64,000 nt of DNA from Fusarium oxysporum f. sp. lycopersici 4287 (GCF_000149955.1 NC_030987.1:4978485-5042484); one strand, 5' to 3'. Positions 11,154-22,154 are shown, numbered from the stretch's first letter. Program-made: numbers and translations. The notes: generated by a model not told the origin, from the sequence alone.

Positions 11154-11833
11154 TCAGTAACGTGGAAATAACATTTCAAACGCAGCAATTGTCGACTGCA
11201 GTACTGTGTGCTCTTCTACGAGAGATCTGTTTCTCTCCTCGAGGAGCGCAATATACTCTCTCGCCATACATATAATGGCCTCCTATTATAGGTAAGAATT
11301 ATTATGTCACGAGTTGGGTGATGACTAACCTCATCTCCTATCAATTTAGGCGTTACTTCTTGCGGATCCTTCATTGCACTCTCCTCTCCTTCCTTTGCCA
11401 TTACAACTCTCATACTGGAGATACTATCCCGTAGTTCGGTAAATGTATCATTGAACTGCGTGTCGTGGCGCTTCTCGATTGTGCGCCTGGGCGAGGCTTC
11501 CGATGGTTTGTGACGGCCCGAGTTGCATGCCGGTACGGTAGAACACTCGGGCTTGATTGCCATGCTGGGAGGAGAGGGACAATGGCGTCAGTCTATACGG
11601 TCTCTGTAGCTCAGGAGGTCCTGAGGAACGGTCGGATACGGCGCGAAGACAGTTGGCACCGGGGGAAGGGACGGGATATATCTTGAGGTTGAAAGGGGTC
11701 GCCGCGGCACTTGATTCTGTGATAGTCTCAACTCAGGCTGCGCTGAAAATAACGGCGTTGGAAATGTTCCCACGATGATGTATCCGGATGTCTCTTTCTC
11801 CACATGCCGCAACAAGAGATATGACATATCCAC
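11154..11833 (-). pseudogene. bHLH transcription factor, interrupted
   Basis: On the minus strand a proline/serine-rich N-terminal part (from 11833) leads to the basic-helix 1 sequence RRTIEKRHDTQFNDTF, followed by TELRDSISSMRV. After a GT-AG intron (about 11286-11331) the second helix continues as MAREYIALLEERNRSLVEE, with a short zipper and AAFEMLFPRY before the stop at 11154-11156. This is the layout of fungal E-box-binding bHLH regulators. An in-frame TGA at 11588-11590 separates the N-terminal part from the bHLH region. It could come from CGA by C-to-T, or mark a badly recognised intron. The basic region is atypical (H-D instead of the usual Y-R). I call it a pseudogene, but a shorter product starting at the downstream ATG (11563) would keep the whole bHLH. 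Confidence 0.65.
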
Positions 11834-12624
11834 TACCCCAGAAGAGGTGGTACAAAGTGGTACCGCATTTGAGCCACCACCTTTTGACTACCCCATGCAA
11901 ACTCAGAGGTTTCGTAATACTAGCTGATCATTGGATCGTGTTTTGTGTCACCTTGCCGATCAATGGGGTCCAGACTAACCTACTGGGTCGGTTAATGCAA
12001 CCATGGTCTGATTTAGTGCATCACTGCCTATTATAGATATAGCACGGACTCTATGACAGAGGACAGCTGAATGATGATCAGTGGTTTAGGCTTGTAACTC
12101 TACCGTCTGCCCTGGGGATGATCGAGATAGCTTTGGCGAAATATGGGTGCAGCAAATGCTCGAAAAATTATTTGTGTTCATTGACAGCCACTATCTCGAA
12201 AGGAGTATGTTGTTGAGTAGGCCTCTGAGAACTTACTGCGTGGGCTGAAGTAAGCTGGACTGAAGCAGCCAGCTCCTACTCCGGCAATCGGGAGAAGTCA
12301 GCAATGGCTGGCAGTCTTGACCATACCTCGCCCCGCTTTGACTCGTTCCTCAGGGTTCAGGGCGGCTTATTGCCGATGCATCGGGACAGAAGCGGCCCTT
12401 AAAGATTTATAATGCCAACAAATTACCATCCAGCAGGTTGTAATGCTAGCAGGTTACTCATTTAACAGTAGGATTACAGTTGGGGGAAAGGGTTTGGGGG
12501 GGCAATAAGTTTGAAAACCCTTGAGGTACCGATCTTCGAGTCTAGCCTAAACAGGATGTTATGAGGGTTCCGCTTTAAGATTGTATTTTCAACCTATCCC
12601 TTTGAGTGCCACAGCCCTTAGGCA
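11834..12624. other. Non-coding
   Basis: No recognisable gene, RNA or repeat. It probably includes sequence of the decayed hAT element that follows. Confidence 0.4.
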
Positions 12625-13238
12625 ATGAGTGCGCTCGAAAGACACCGAGCACACAGGACTTCGTCTCTAGCAGGCAGATGTCCTTTGGAAAGGTCAGTCA
12701 ACGCAGACCATGACGAATATGACCACTGGCTGTCGAGTCCGGACGCTAAGAGCGACCCTCTTGTCACGGATCCCATCCAATATTGGTGGGAGAGACCGAA
12801 AGATTACCTCGACTGTCGCGAATGGCTCTTGACCCGCTTTCGGTACCGCCTATGTCGGCAGAGTGCGAGCGTTTGTTTAGTGTTGCTGGGCAAATGGTCT
12901 CATCGCTGCGGACTCGACTGGACGCTAGCATGATAGGGATGACACAGACGCTAAGGTCGTGGGTGCGGAATGGACTAATCGACGCGGTGGATACGTTGGT
13001 TGACGTATCAGATGAGGTTGGAAGTAGCATTATATGGGAGACAGAGGAAGATGGCCGAGACGCTGGCGAATAAAGTGTTGGGTATCTCCGGGGGCATATG
13101 AGGCTCATGTTCAATTCAACGCCACCAATTCAATTTGCGGATGCGGTGGTTCAACTCCACGGGCCAAATGCTGAGTAAGCTGCCAACGCAACGCCACGCG
13201 AGGGCGAAATTGATGGAATTGAATTGATCGCCAGCCTG
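12625..13238 (+). mobile_element. hAT transposase C-terminal remnant and right terminus
   Basis: Two plus-strand frames joined by a frameshift near 12830 encode the C-terminal dimerisation region of a hAT transposase: DPIQYWWERPKDY, then MALDPLSVPPMSAECERLF, SVAGQMVSSLRTRLDAS and RSWVRNGLIDA. The right terminus ends GCCAGCCTG at 13238, the reverse complement of a CAGGCTGG start, preceded by an AATTGAATTGATC-type subterminal region shared with the copy at 51526. The 5' part of the transposase is missing, so it is defective. Confidence 0.8.
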
Positions 13239-13629
13239 GGTAGCTCGGTCCTCCGAGTAGCCGGTCTCATCTTCACCAGTATTCAACAAGTAGGGTGGTG
13301 TTCATACTGGACGCTGTGTCATAAAGATTCCAACAAACTAGTTTTGAAGATGCCCGTAGTCCTTATAATGTGAGTGGGCCATGTGGTGCTGGTTGCGGTT
13401 CGGACCCAAGTATCAATTCATACCATTCCTGGCCAACCTATGCAGCAGTAACAGAGACGGTAGTAATTTAAAACTATCAGAAAGATACCCTCGAAATCCT
13501 CAAACACAACAATACCCTGATCCTAAAGCAATTGAAACAATGTCGGAAACTAACGGATCCTATTTCCATCCCTGAAGGCCAAGGTTAAAGACACGACAAA
13601 CAGAACACTACTTCCCGTGAGCAGCAGAA
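13239..13629. other. Non-coding up to the assembly gap
   Basis: Nothing recognisable. A 64-codon frame at 13381-13575 has no family features. Confidence 0.4.
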
Positions 13630-14513
13630 NNNNNNNNNNNNNNNNNNNNNNNNNNNNNNNNNNNNNNNNNNNNNNNNNNNNNNNNNNNNNNNNNNNNNNN
13701 NNNNNNNNNNNNNNNNNNNNNNNNNNNNNNNNNNNNNNNNNNNNNNNNNNNNNNNNNNNNNNNNNNNNNNNNNNNNNNNNNNNNNNNNNNNNNNNNNNNN
13801 NNNNNNNNNNNNNNNNNNNNNNNNNNNNNNNNNNNNNNNNNNNNNNNNNNNNNNNNNNNNNNNNNNNNNNNNNNNNNNNNNNNNNNNNNNNNNNNNNNNN
13901 NNNNNNNNNNNNNNNNNNNNNNNNNNNNNNNNNNNNNNNNNNNNNNNNNNNNNNNNNNNNNNNNNNNNNNNNNNNNNNNNNNNNNNNNNNNNNNNNNNNN
14001 NNNNNNNNNNNNNNNNNNNNNNNNNNNNNNNNNNNNNNNNNNNNNNNNNNNNNNNNNNNNNNNNNNNNNNNNNNNNNNNNNNNNNNNNNNNNNNNNNNNN
14101 NNNNNNNNNNNNNNNNNNNNNNNNNNNNNNNNNNNNNNNNNNNNNNNNNNNNNNNNNNNNNNNNNNNNNNNNNNNNNNNNNNNNNNNNNNNNNNNNNNNN
14201 NNNNNNNNNNNNNNNNNNNNNNNNNNNNNNNNNNNNNNNNNNNNNNNNNNNNNNNNNNNNNNNNNNNNNNNNNNNNNNNNNNNNNNNNNNNNNNNNNNNN
14301 NNNNNNNNNNNNNNNNNNNNNNNNNNNNNNNNNNNNNNNNNNNNNNNNNNNNNNNNNNNNNNNNNNNNNNNNNNNNNNNNNNNNNNNNNNNNNNNNNNNN
14401 NNNNNNNNNNNNNNNNNNNNNNNNNNNNNNNNNNNNNNNNNNNNNNNNNNNNNNNNNNNNNNNNNNNNNNNNNNNNNNNNNNNNNNNNNNNNNNNNNNNN
14501 NNNNNNNNNNNNN
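13630..14513. other. Assembly gap (N), 884 bases
   Basis: Run of undetermined bases. Open frames spanning it are artefacts. Confidence 1.
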
Positions 14514-14617
14514 TAACATTGTGGTGGATTCCCAACACTTCTGGCGAGGAGGTTCTTAGTGGTGAGGCTGCGTTGGAGACGAAGAAGCAGTGTCTAAGGC
14601 TCCTGGCTCCGAGGCCC

Positions 14618-15678
14618 TTAAGTCGATGGCTCCTGGTGAGGAGGCTGCTGGCGAATGGGCGGAATAGGCAAAGGAGAAGGTTGCCGAAGGGGAGCCTCTT
14701 CATCATCGCCAATTCGAATTATTCGCTCGGAACTCAAACCCTCTGACCAATACCCTTCCACTTCAAAATTGATCTCCGGAATCTGATGATGGGCTATGAG
14801 GAGCCAAGCACCAAAAACTGGTTTCGTCAATAAATCTAGGACGGCGTAGGCGATAATTGCCGAGTCCACAGATATATTTTTTGCGCCGTCTGAGATACCC
14901 CAAACACTAATGACAAGTCAAATCAGCAAATTATAAACTAGAAATGGAGGACCTACATTGGGTAAATCGTCCAGAGAGTCAGAATGAAGGTGGCCATGGA
15001 ACTAAAAAGCTTGGTGACCTTGGCACCCTTCGCGTCCACCGTTTGAGAACCATGAACTGCAACATGCCAGATGACAAACAGATAAGAAAAGCATGCGATC
15101 CCCAACCACCCCCACGTCTGCGCGGTATTATCACAGCTCAAGGCCGCAAAGAGCCCTGACAAGACCATAACAAGAACAGCCACAATAGCCATTAAGGTGT
15201 GAGCGCCATCAACCCCACCGAGAAGACAGAGCTCCAGTAACAAAAGAGGAGTTGACAAGCTCGAATCAACAAAACGAGCCCAGAATACCTCACGACAAAC
15301 ATGGCGAAGTATATTGGGTACATGCTTATGGTCTTCTCTTATCGTTTGGCAGTTGAAGGTCGCAGCATGGCCTGATGCCATGGCGAAGTAAGAAAGAGCG
15401 GAAATAATGGTAATCAAAGTAGTAATAACATGGTACAATCGGCGAGAGATGGCAATGGTAGAGGACTGTAGAGCGAAGACAGCGGACGCGATGACCATAA
15501 TCCCGAAGATGATCCAGAGAGCACGCATGCCGTTACGACCAACGACTTGGTGAGTAGTTGAGATGGCTAATTCTGATTAGCATTGACAGTTTCAAGTTCA
15601 CAGTTATATCCCGGACGTACCGACGACGGCTGGAATGGGATAAACCCCTGTGTGGGTTACATGCGCGTTTACAATCAT
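14618..15678 (-). CDS. Microbial (type I) rhodopsin, CarO/NOP-1-like
   Basis: Three exons on the minus strand (15678-15621, 15566-14957, 14906-14618), with introns of 54 and 50 bases, give an intact 318-residue seven-helix protein, close to the size of fungal rhodopsins. Helix C reads WARFVDSSLSTPLLLLEL: Arg82 and Asp85 of bacteriorhodopsin are conserved and Asp96 is Glu, as in light-driven pumps of fungi. Helix F carries LWTIYPIVWG. Helix G contains YAVLDLLTKPVFG with the Asp212 equivalent and the retinal-binding Lys. It would sit in the plasma or an internal membrane and bind retinal as a Schiff base. Oddity: the near-invariant Trp86 position is Ser (codon TCG, one base from TGG). No carotenoid genes lie nearby, so retinal would come from elsewhere. 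The start is the ATG whose exon splices in phase; the C-terminal tail is proline-rich. Confidence 0.9.
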
Positions 15679-16355
15679 TTTGCAGGCGTTCAGTGGCAGC
15701 ACTGTAAGAAAAGCATGCATAAGAGCAATGAGCGAAAGTTGGAACCGAGCTTCACCTCAGTGGAGAAGAACGGTTAAAATGAGTAAATGAAGCCCTCGTA
15801 ACTCAGCACCATTTTCATAGCAGACGCCGTGCATTACATATTGATGATGCTCAAAGCTAAGCGGTGATGCGGGGTATGTATGGAGGAGGAGCGCTTCCTG
15901 GGGTCACGTCAATTTACCGTCATGACCTCACCTCATTGCCTCGCTCACACCATCAGGACTGGCGTGGGACCTTGTCATATAGAATTGGAATGAGGGCAAC
16001 CTCATCGGTAACCTAAACTCATAGGTAAACCGTATGCTATCATGCGATCGCGCAAACTATCCCATCAAAAGGCGAAAAGTTCCGCTACGTACCTCGCCCC
16101 ACATGACCTCGATTATAGTGATAATACGTATGTAGAGGGAACCCAAATACCCTAAGAACTCACGAAATGACACTATGCAAGTTTTAGTTTATATATGGTT
16201 AGTATGAGGGTGTCAACTTGACCTCTGGCCATCATTCCACTCTCGCTTTTCTCGATGACCCTGCATCGGAAGGACTTCAAATTCGGCATATGCATTCATT
16301 GATATTGTCTGTATGTGTGTGCAAAAGCGCGAGCGTTTTTATACCACTAATGAGG
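15679..16355. other. Non-coding, presumed rhodopsin promoter region
   Basis: Lies upstream of the minus-strand rhodopsin gene. No gene is recognised; the short frames have no family features. Confidence 0.45.
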
Positions 16356-16563
16356 CTATACCGATGTGACCGCCGATTTCGAGACTGACGCCCGAGACTC
16401 GGCCGGTATCGCGAGTGGCAAGAAGGGAGACACTTTTCTGGTTTGATGATGATCCTGACGGTCAGCAACGGCTATAATACTATTCTTCTTCGAAAATAAC
16501 TTCTGTATTGCCAATTTGCACTGTAATTGAGTCGCCCTTTGGTCCCTGACCAGTAAATTGCCT

Positions 16564-18007
16564 TCATAGGCGTTCCACCAGTTCATTCTTCTTCCCTTTC
16601 GTTGGAAACTTGTTAAAAGAGAGCATTTTCTGTAGCTGCGGGACTTTCACCTGTTGAAGTGTATAAATGAGGGTATCTTCATCCAAATCTTCATCCTGAC
16701 CGTATGCAATTTCCTCGTTATCTCGTAACCGGTCCACGAGCTCTTCTGACTTAATATGTATATCGGCAGCGGTCTCCCAGCCCGTATAATCGATCTCATT
16801 GATTCCTTTTATGCGTATGACGTTATTCTGACTTCCATCAGGTCTCACAGTACTTCCTGGTTCTAAGAACGACTTTTCTACCATTTCTTGGTGTTTTTTT
16901 AACCGTTCGAAGGCACGGGCAACGATCCAAGTCGTCATAATCCCCCGATCACTGACTGACCACTCCGTTGTTCCTTTTGCTTCCTCCTCAAGCTCATATA
17001 ATATCATCTCTTCTCGTAGCTAACCACTCTTCAAAGGGTTTATTAATTGTAATATCGAGTAGCTGAAGCAATCCCGTACAGCCTGCAGGCACAAGAGCCG
17101 GAGTTGTCAGCTGTTGCTTGAGCTCGCTTTTCACTCCCTCTGTAAAGTGGAAAGTGGTAGCATCCATGACCAAAAGGAAGTCCTTCGTTGATAAACTAAC
17201 CGTAGATAATTCTTCATTTATCCGTTTGCTCGAATATGTCCTCGTTATTTGCGTGCTCATTGTATGTCACAGTAATCTCTGGAGCGTACTGATGTCCCTC
17301 ATCCGGAAAAGTCCTCGCTTTCTCTCCGCCAGACCCTTAGAATATGATCTTAAGAGGAGGCCTGCAAATTCCATCCCCAAAGATATACAATATGAGGGTT
17401 TCTTGCCGCTTTTCTCACCCACTTCGAGCGGTCTTCACAGAGACCGTTTTGGCGCCACGTAAGCCTCAAGTACTTCCGGAGTCAATTGAGAAGGGAATTG
17501 GTGTCTCATCGACATTTGCAGTATGCCATTTTTCAAAGCGCCTCTCAGACGTATCGAAAATATATTCTATATTCAAATTCTGATTCCTTTCGATTTTTTG
17601 GGTGGAGATTTGGTCGTTGTGTTGTGGACGCCGGATGAACTTGCAAAAAGACCCACATACCTCCCGGTATGCCTCCGGCTCCTTCGTAGCTTGTTTTGTG
17701 ACCCTTCTTTTAGAGATATCAAACCTCCTCTGGAAGCCTAACCACCAACCATTGGAGAATGTGAATAGCTTCGCTTGATCGCCGTCTTTCGCCGATTCTC
17801 TGGATATATCTCTTGCCCACTTTTTAACCATCCAGTGGTGACAGCGCACTGTTTCGATCTCGACACCATAAAATCCTCAAACAACTGCGCCTCGAGTTGT
17901 GGCCACTGTGGGGCCCCTCGGGATCCGCGCCCAGGTATATTTGTAGAGCGCTGTTTAAGGGTCATTTTGATATATAACACGATGCCGCAAGAGGGTCTTG
18001 AAGACAT
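16564..18007 (-). mobile_element. pogo-family transposase remnant with SAP-like C-terminus
   Basis: Minus-strand frames running from 18007 to 16564 make up one decayed Tc1/mariner-pogo transposase. In order: an N-terminal DNA-binding part; a CENP-B type helix-turn-helix (FTFSNGWWLGFQRRF, ISKRRVTKQATKEPEAY, about 17760-17670); NVDETPIPF with the first catalytic Asp (near 17500); GDGICRPPL and FPDEGHQYAPE (17390-17280); LLVMDATTFHFTEGV with the second Asp; and VPAGCTGLLQLLD (17260-16994). The final 130 codons are acidic and end in LQQVKVPQLQKMLSF and GKKNELVERL, a SAP-type DNA-binding motif. At least three frame changes and stops break it. A SAP tail on a pogo transposase is unusual in my recollection. 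Confidence 0.8.
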
Positions 18008-18034
18008 AAAGCATGGGGATAATTGATTCTGATT

Positions 18035-18288
18035 TCAGTGCCGAGTATTTTCGGCACGATGAACACAATCAACCCTTTTTATTTTAACAATATAATACCA
18101 GTCAGCTACTTGCTTAAGCTCATCGACAAACCACTGTTGCTGAAGCTCTTTGCCCTTGAAGATAATCCCAGGCTTCGGAAGACGGCCAGTTGCCGTGACG
18201 ACCTCGATAAAGCTAGTCCAAGCGCGGGACTGGAAGCCTTTGAGAAACCAATCATACAATCAACCCGGCTGCAATGCCTGCAGACCAA
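18035..18288 (-). mobile_element. Second pogo-type DDE transposase fragment
   Basis: The minus frame contains AWTSFIEVVTATGRLPKPG, IIFKGKELQQQWF and ADWYYIV, the region between the first and second catalytic acidic residues of DDE-1/pogo transposases. It is a different sequence family from the neighbour at 16.6-18.0 kb and is truncated on both sides. Confidence 0.65.
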
Positions 18289-18389
18289 AGACGGAGCTTT
18301 TTCCGGTGGATCTGCAGACCAAACTGTCTGGCTGGAGGGTCACTGGAAACTGGCCCATTTCACATGCGAAAGCATTACGGCACCCTGAA

Positions 18390-18835
18390 ATCCAACAAGA
18401 TAGGCCAAACGGCAGCCTAAGAGTGACTCCTGAACCTAGGCCGTATCTTGGCTCGGACGATACACCACAGACGAGCCGTCAAATTCGTGATCTTGGGTTA
18501 AATAAAGCACCAAAGACGCAGAGATAGTACAACATAATAGCCAAGGGCTTTAAAGCTTACCAGCAGATAGTAGCAGCGCATACTCTGAGGATTGCCAGCC
18601 TAGAGGAAGAGTTGGCTCGGCTAAAAAGAGGGAAGAAGAGGAAGGCGGTGCCGAATCCTAATAGGCGTTTTATGACTCTTAGAGAGACTCTAGCTGGTAA
18701 GGAGCCTATACCAGAAGGGGCGACTTGTTATACGCCTATTAGGGTAGAATTCGTCTCTTTAAGCAAGCAAGAGTCAGAATCAGAGGCTGGTTCTGTTATC
18801 GAAGTCAGAGAGGAAAACATACCCTACTAACCACC
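18390..18835 (+). mobile_element. Third pogo-type fragment, transposase C-terminus
   Basis: The plus strand reads TPQTSRQIRDLGLNKAP and, after a stop, AHTLRIASLEEELARLKRG, KRKAVPNPNRRFMTLRETLA and EEN. This is the coiled-coil and lysine-rich tail found at the C-terminus of Fot-like transposases. It is opposite in orientation to the two pogo pieces on its left, so the site was hit more than once. Confidence 0.65.
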
Positions 18836-19845
18836 TAGGCAGTTGCGGCAGATGGTAAAAAAAACCAGAGTATAATAGATAAACCCTATTTATAATTTAT
18901 AAAACGAAAAATTTTACGGATTTCTATTAATTCGGTTAAGTTCTGTGTAAGTAAAGTTATTGATTTTTGGTAGTAGCTTTTTTATTTTACTTGCCGAAAG
19001 AGGGGTTATGCCGAAAGAGGGGTTGTGGATCGTAAGAGTGGGAAGACTAGCTTTCAGCCACAAAGCTCAGCATCCAGTCAAATCAGGCTTGTACCTTTCT
19101 TAAGATCTGCGTTGTAAAAAGAACTAGCTGCTATTTAGCCCTGTGCTGAAAATCTACTTAAATAGTTTTAGTGGCTATTAAGCTGAGTTGAAATAGCTAT
19201 TTATTTGCCACTTAATTCAGTATTACAAGTTAAGACTTTAATATCTAAGATAATTATATATTGTTTCGTTTTCTTTTTTACTTAATATTAAATGTTTCAT
19301 TAAGGTATCTGCATTTTAAATGTAATAATTTTTATATCATGTCTTATATTCTATTTGTTTTTTTTTTTCAGTATGTTTTCATTCTCCTCTTCAAGTAACC
19401 CCGGAGAACAATTACCTATATAATATGTTAAGTGATAAATGTGGATAATGGAGTATCTTTGTGCTTGTCTTGGTTTCTTTCCCTTCCATGAAAACCAGTT
19501 GAAAGAGTAGAATCCAAATAAGATAAGAGAAACTATGCAAGAGTTATCTTACATATATAGTGGAGGGATTTGCGTTCTCAACTTCTAAGCAATCGCAACA
19601 TAAGGCGAGCGTAAGGCTCTATTAACGAAGTCGAGTTTCACTATTCACAAGGGCTAGTCTCTGTGCGAACGAAACAAATTCTCAATTATCACCGTTGTTG
19701 AGGACCTTTTTGTATAGTCCGTATACCCTAAATGTTTCCCCCTCCTCGCTTCCAACATTTTGCACTCAAAAAACAACAATGAGCCCTCAGCCCCATCTCC
19801 TTGTTCAACCAGTCAATCAACATCAACTGTCAATCAAGTCTAGCT
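18836..19845. other. Non-coding, AT-rich
   Basis: No gene. It contains a 17-base tandem duplication, TGCCGAAAGAGGGGTT(A/G), at about 19003-19036, possibly near the end of the pogo element to the left. Confidence 0.5.
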
Positions 19846-20364
19846 TCAGTAGGCCAAAGTGAGCCACATAGCAAGTCCACCAACAACCCACGGGAACATC
19901 ATCCTAACAGACATCTGCGCATTAAACTCCTGCATGAGACCCAACACCTTCTTTCCACTAGAAGCCGTCAAAGGCTGAGTCTCGTCATTCTTGTCATCCG
20001 CAATCTTCAGCAGCTCGTAAGATGGCGGGAGCATGACCAGCCTCACCCAGATCCATCCAAGTGGCATAATAGCCGCTGCCGTAGTCCAGATCTTCCAAGG
20101 CAGAGCAGAAGCGTTCTCCTTGTGCTCTCCGTAGGCGATGGTGCCAATGACGATAATAGTAGTCAGGTCAACCCATGGTACGGTGGCGGACATGTTCCAG
20201 TAGAAGTACTCCCATTGCTTTGCGCCGTCTTTGGGGGACTTTTGAACTATAGGGTAGACTGAGGGGAGGAGACGGTAGCCTGATGTCATGGTACCGGCGT
20301 TAATGAGACTGCCTGCAATGGCGATGCCCTTAAGGGCTGGGAGCCAGGCGTGAAGGGAAGACAT
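19846..20364 (-). CDS. DUF1772 / anthrone-oxygenase-like membrane protein
   Basis: An intronless 172-residue frame with four hydrophobic segments: GIAIAGSLINAGTMTSGY, VPWVDLTTIIVIGTIAYG, IWTTAAAIMPLGWIWVRLVM and MFPWVVGGLAMWLTLAY. The pattern, with a G.MTSGY segment in helix 1 and a polar Asn-Met segment before helix 4 (EFNAQMSVRMMFPW), fits DUF1772, a family that includes fungal anthrone/noranthrone oxygenases of polyketide pathways and many members of unknown role. There is no polyketide synthase in the window, so I do not assign a pathway. Intact, with ordinary base composition and a clear ATG and stop. Confidence 0.75.
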   Translation of the reverse strand: MSSLHAWLPALKGIAIAGSLINAGTMTSGYRLLPSVYPIVQKSPKDGAKQWEYFYWNMSATVPWVDLTTIIVIGTIAYGEHKENASALPWKIWTTAAAIMPLGWIWVRLVMLPPSYELLKIADDKNDETQPLTASSGKKVLGLMQEFNAQMSVRMMFPWVVGGLAMWLTLAY

Positions 20365-21350
20365 AGGGGTTGTATGCTGGGAAGAGTGAGAGGAGGATTT
20401 AACTTGGGCGGACTGGTGTCTCTGGTGATATTTCGGATAAGGGAAAAGAAAACACTAGTGGATTCGCTGTTTTAAATAAAGGGAGGATTTTTGAGAGAAA
20501 TGAACGAGCGATTATAAACAGCTTTCTGTCGAGACACCATGAGCGCGGGCAGATGAAGCCTTGAGACTCTACGCCTTAATCTTCAAAAACACGAGAACAG
20601 TTATCGCACTGTAAGCAAAATTGCTACATATCACATCCGTAGTCGGCTTTGCCCAGTCTCGGATCAACGTTCAGTACCCTTCTTTGAGGAATTTCAGCTA
20701 CCGTACTATTGAAAGCATGCAGCAAGCCACTAGTTGAGCCGCTCCGTCCGTAGCGAAGTGCAGTTAGCGCATGCGCTGCTGGAAAAGCCACTCATTCCTG
20801 GGGTAGTAGCTGGGTGATAAGAACAGAAGAGCGGATATTTCCAAGAGCTGAATTGCATGCGCATTCATAATACGAATTTCTCTTTGGCCGATGCATAGAC
20901 AGGGTTTAGAGGTGCATTATTGGCTTTGACACTTCATTCCGCGTCAGCAAGTTACCCCTCTTGTAAGCTGTGGCTGGCTGTACTAGACCCGGCAGTTGAA
21001 GCTATGACAAGAACGTGCAATTTGCCTCACTCAGAGTCCCTTTTTGCTGAGTGACAAACCCCCGCTTTTTGACGGTCTAGAATTTGAGGCCAGATGCTGA
21101 TCTGCAAGTGGAATTGAGGTTGTTGATCAGGGGATTTTCTGTGTCTGGTCGTGTGGACTGTTACTCAACTCATCGTCAGTTCATCGTCAGTTCATGCACT
21201 GTTAGAAACTCAATTGGGAGCTTGGAGAAGGATGTTTGAGTGTGAACATAGGAGGTGAAGCAGTTACATTTGTCAAGTTACTGTATTGCTAGCTATTCCA
21301 TTACGATGTCATACCGTACCGAGACTTAAACGAAGAAAAGCTGCAATTGA
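20365..21350. other. Non-coding between two minus-strand genes
   Basis: Upstream region of the DUF1772 gene. No recognisable gene, RNA or repeat. Confidence 0.5.
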
Positions 21351-22154
21351 CTAAAACTCCACGCCAACTTTGTTGACCAAGTTCTTGACAGCGCCAAAAA
21401 ACTCGAGAAGGCCCATGGTCCACCAATATCTTCTCGTCCAGCCCTCCTCAATGGGCAGTCTCTCGTCCTCAAAGATAGCCTTGACGTACTTGACTTTAAT
21501 TGTCTTCCTATCGCTATTGCCAAAGCAGCCCATCATCAAAGCGACCTGGCCGCAATTGACTTGATGCTCAGCTGGTCCATACACCAAGTCTGGGTTATCC
21601 TTGAGCTGCTGCGCGATGCGGGCTTTGATGAAACACGCAAGGTCATCAATAGTCATGGTTTCTCCATCCATGGTGTATTGCAGCAGCTCCTCAATTAGAT
21701 CAGGTTGAGGTGCGTTGTTACCTTCCTTTTGACCGATATCCCGACGAGATAGGGAAATGTCATGCTCAATTGCGCCATGGGCAGCGAGGTTCTCAAGATT
21801 GAGATACTTCTTCCCATTGACAATCTGGTCAGCATTCCAGCAGCCAAAGTAGTCAAAAAACGAGTATGGGTTCTTGATGATTCCCCAGATCCTCTGCCAG
21901 GTGCTGGGAGGTGTCCTGAGATGCGCTTTGGCGGGATTGTGATACTCGAAGTAGGTTGGGATGGCAAAGACAGAGCCGAGAAGAGGACTCATGCCAACGT
22001 GTCTCATTGAAGCATTGAGATCGTTCATGTAGATTTGCTTGCCGCTGCGTTCAATGTAGCCATGGTTGGCGAGCGCGTTGACGACAGGACAAGGACTTCT
22101 GCTGGCGCCTTCAGGAGCTGGACGGTACTCTCCGGCAGAGAGAGTTGAAGGCAT
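21351..22154 (-). CDS. Chloroperoxidase/peroxygenase-like heme-thiolate peroxidase
   Basis: An uninterrupted 267-residue minus-strand frame of the Peroxidase_2 family. The proximal heme ligand lies in the S-P-C-P motif (Cys22), and the distal magnesium-binding/acid-base motif is E-H-D (130-132, in AIEHDISLSRRD). These define heme-thiolate haloperoxidases and peroxygenases, which use hydrogen peroxide to halogenate or oxygenate small molecules. No signal peptide is visible: the N-terminus is MPSTLSAGEYRPAP, so it looks intracellular, like short StcC-type members rather than the secreted chloroperoxidase. The length fits this subgroup. The neighbouring DUF1772 gene is also of a type found in polyketide clusters, but no core enzyme is present. 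The substrate is unknown. Confidence 0.85.
   Translation of the reverse strand: MPSTLSAGEYRPAPEGASRSPCPVVNALANHGYIERSGKQIYMNDLNASMRHVGMSPLLGSVFAIPTYFEYHNPAKAHLRTPPSTWQRIWGIIKNPYSFFDYFGCWNADQIVNGKKYLNLENLAAHGAIEHDISLSRRDIGQKEGNNAPQPDLIEELLQYTMDGETMTIDDLACFIKARIAQQLKDNPDLVYGPAEHQVNCGQVALMMGCFGNSDRKTIKVKYVKAIFEDERLPIEEGWTRRYWWTMGLLEFFGAVKNLVNKVGVEF

Noticed and set aside
13585..14712. Very long open frames on both strands across 13630-14513, and likewise across 27789-28739 and 42692-43689
   Set aside because: They exist only because runs of N contain no stop codons.
14618..15678. Rhodopsin as part of a carotenoid (car) cluster
   Set aside because: No phytoene synthase, dehydrogenase or cleavage oxygenase gene is found on either side.
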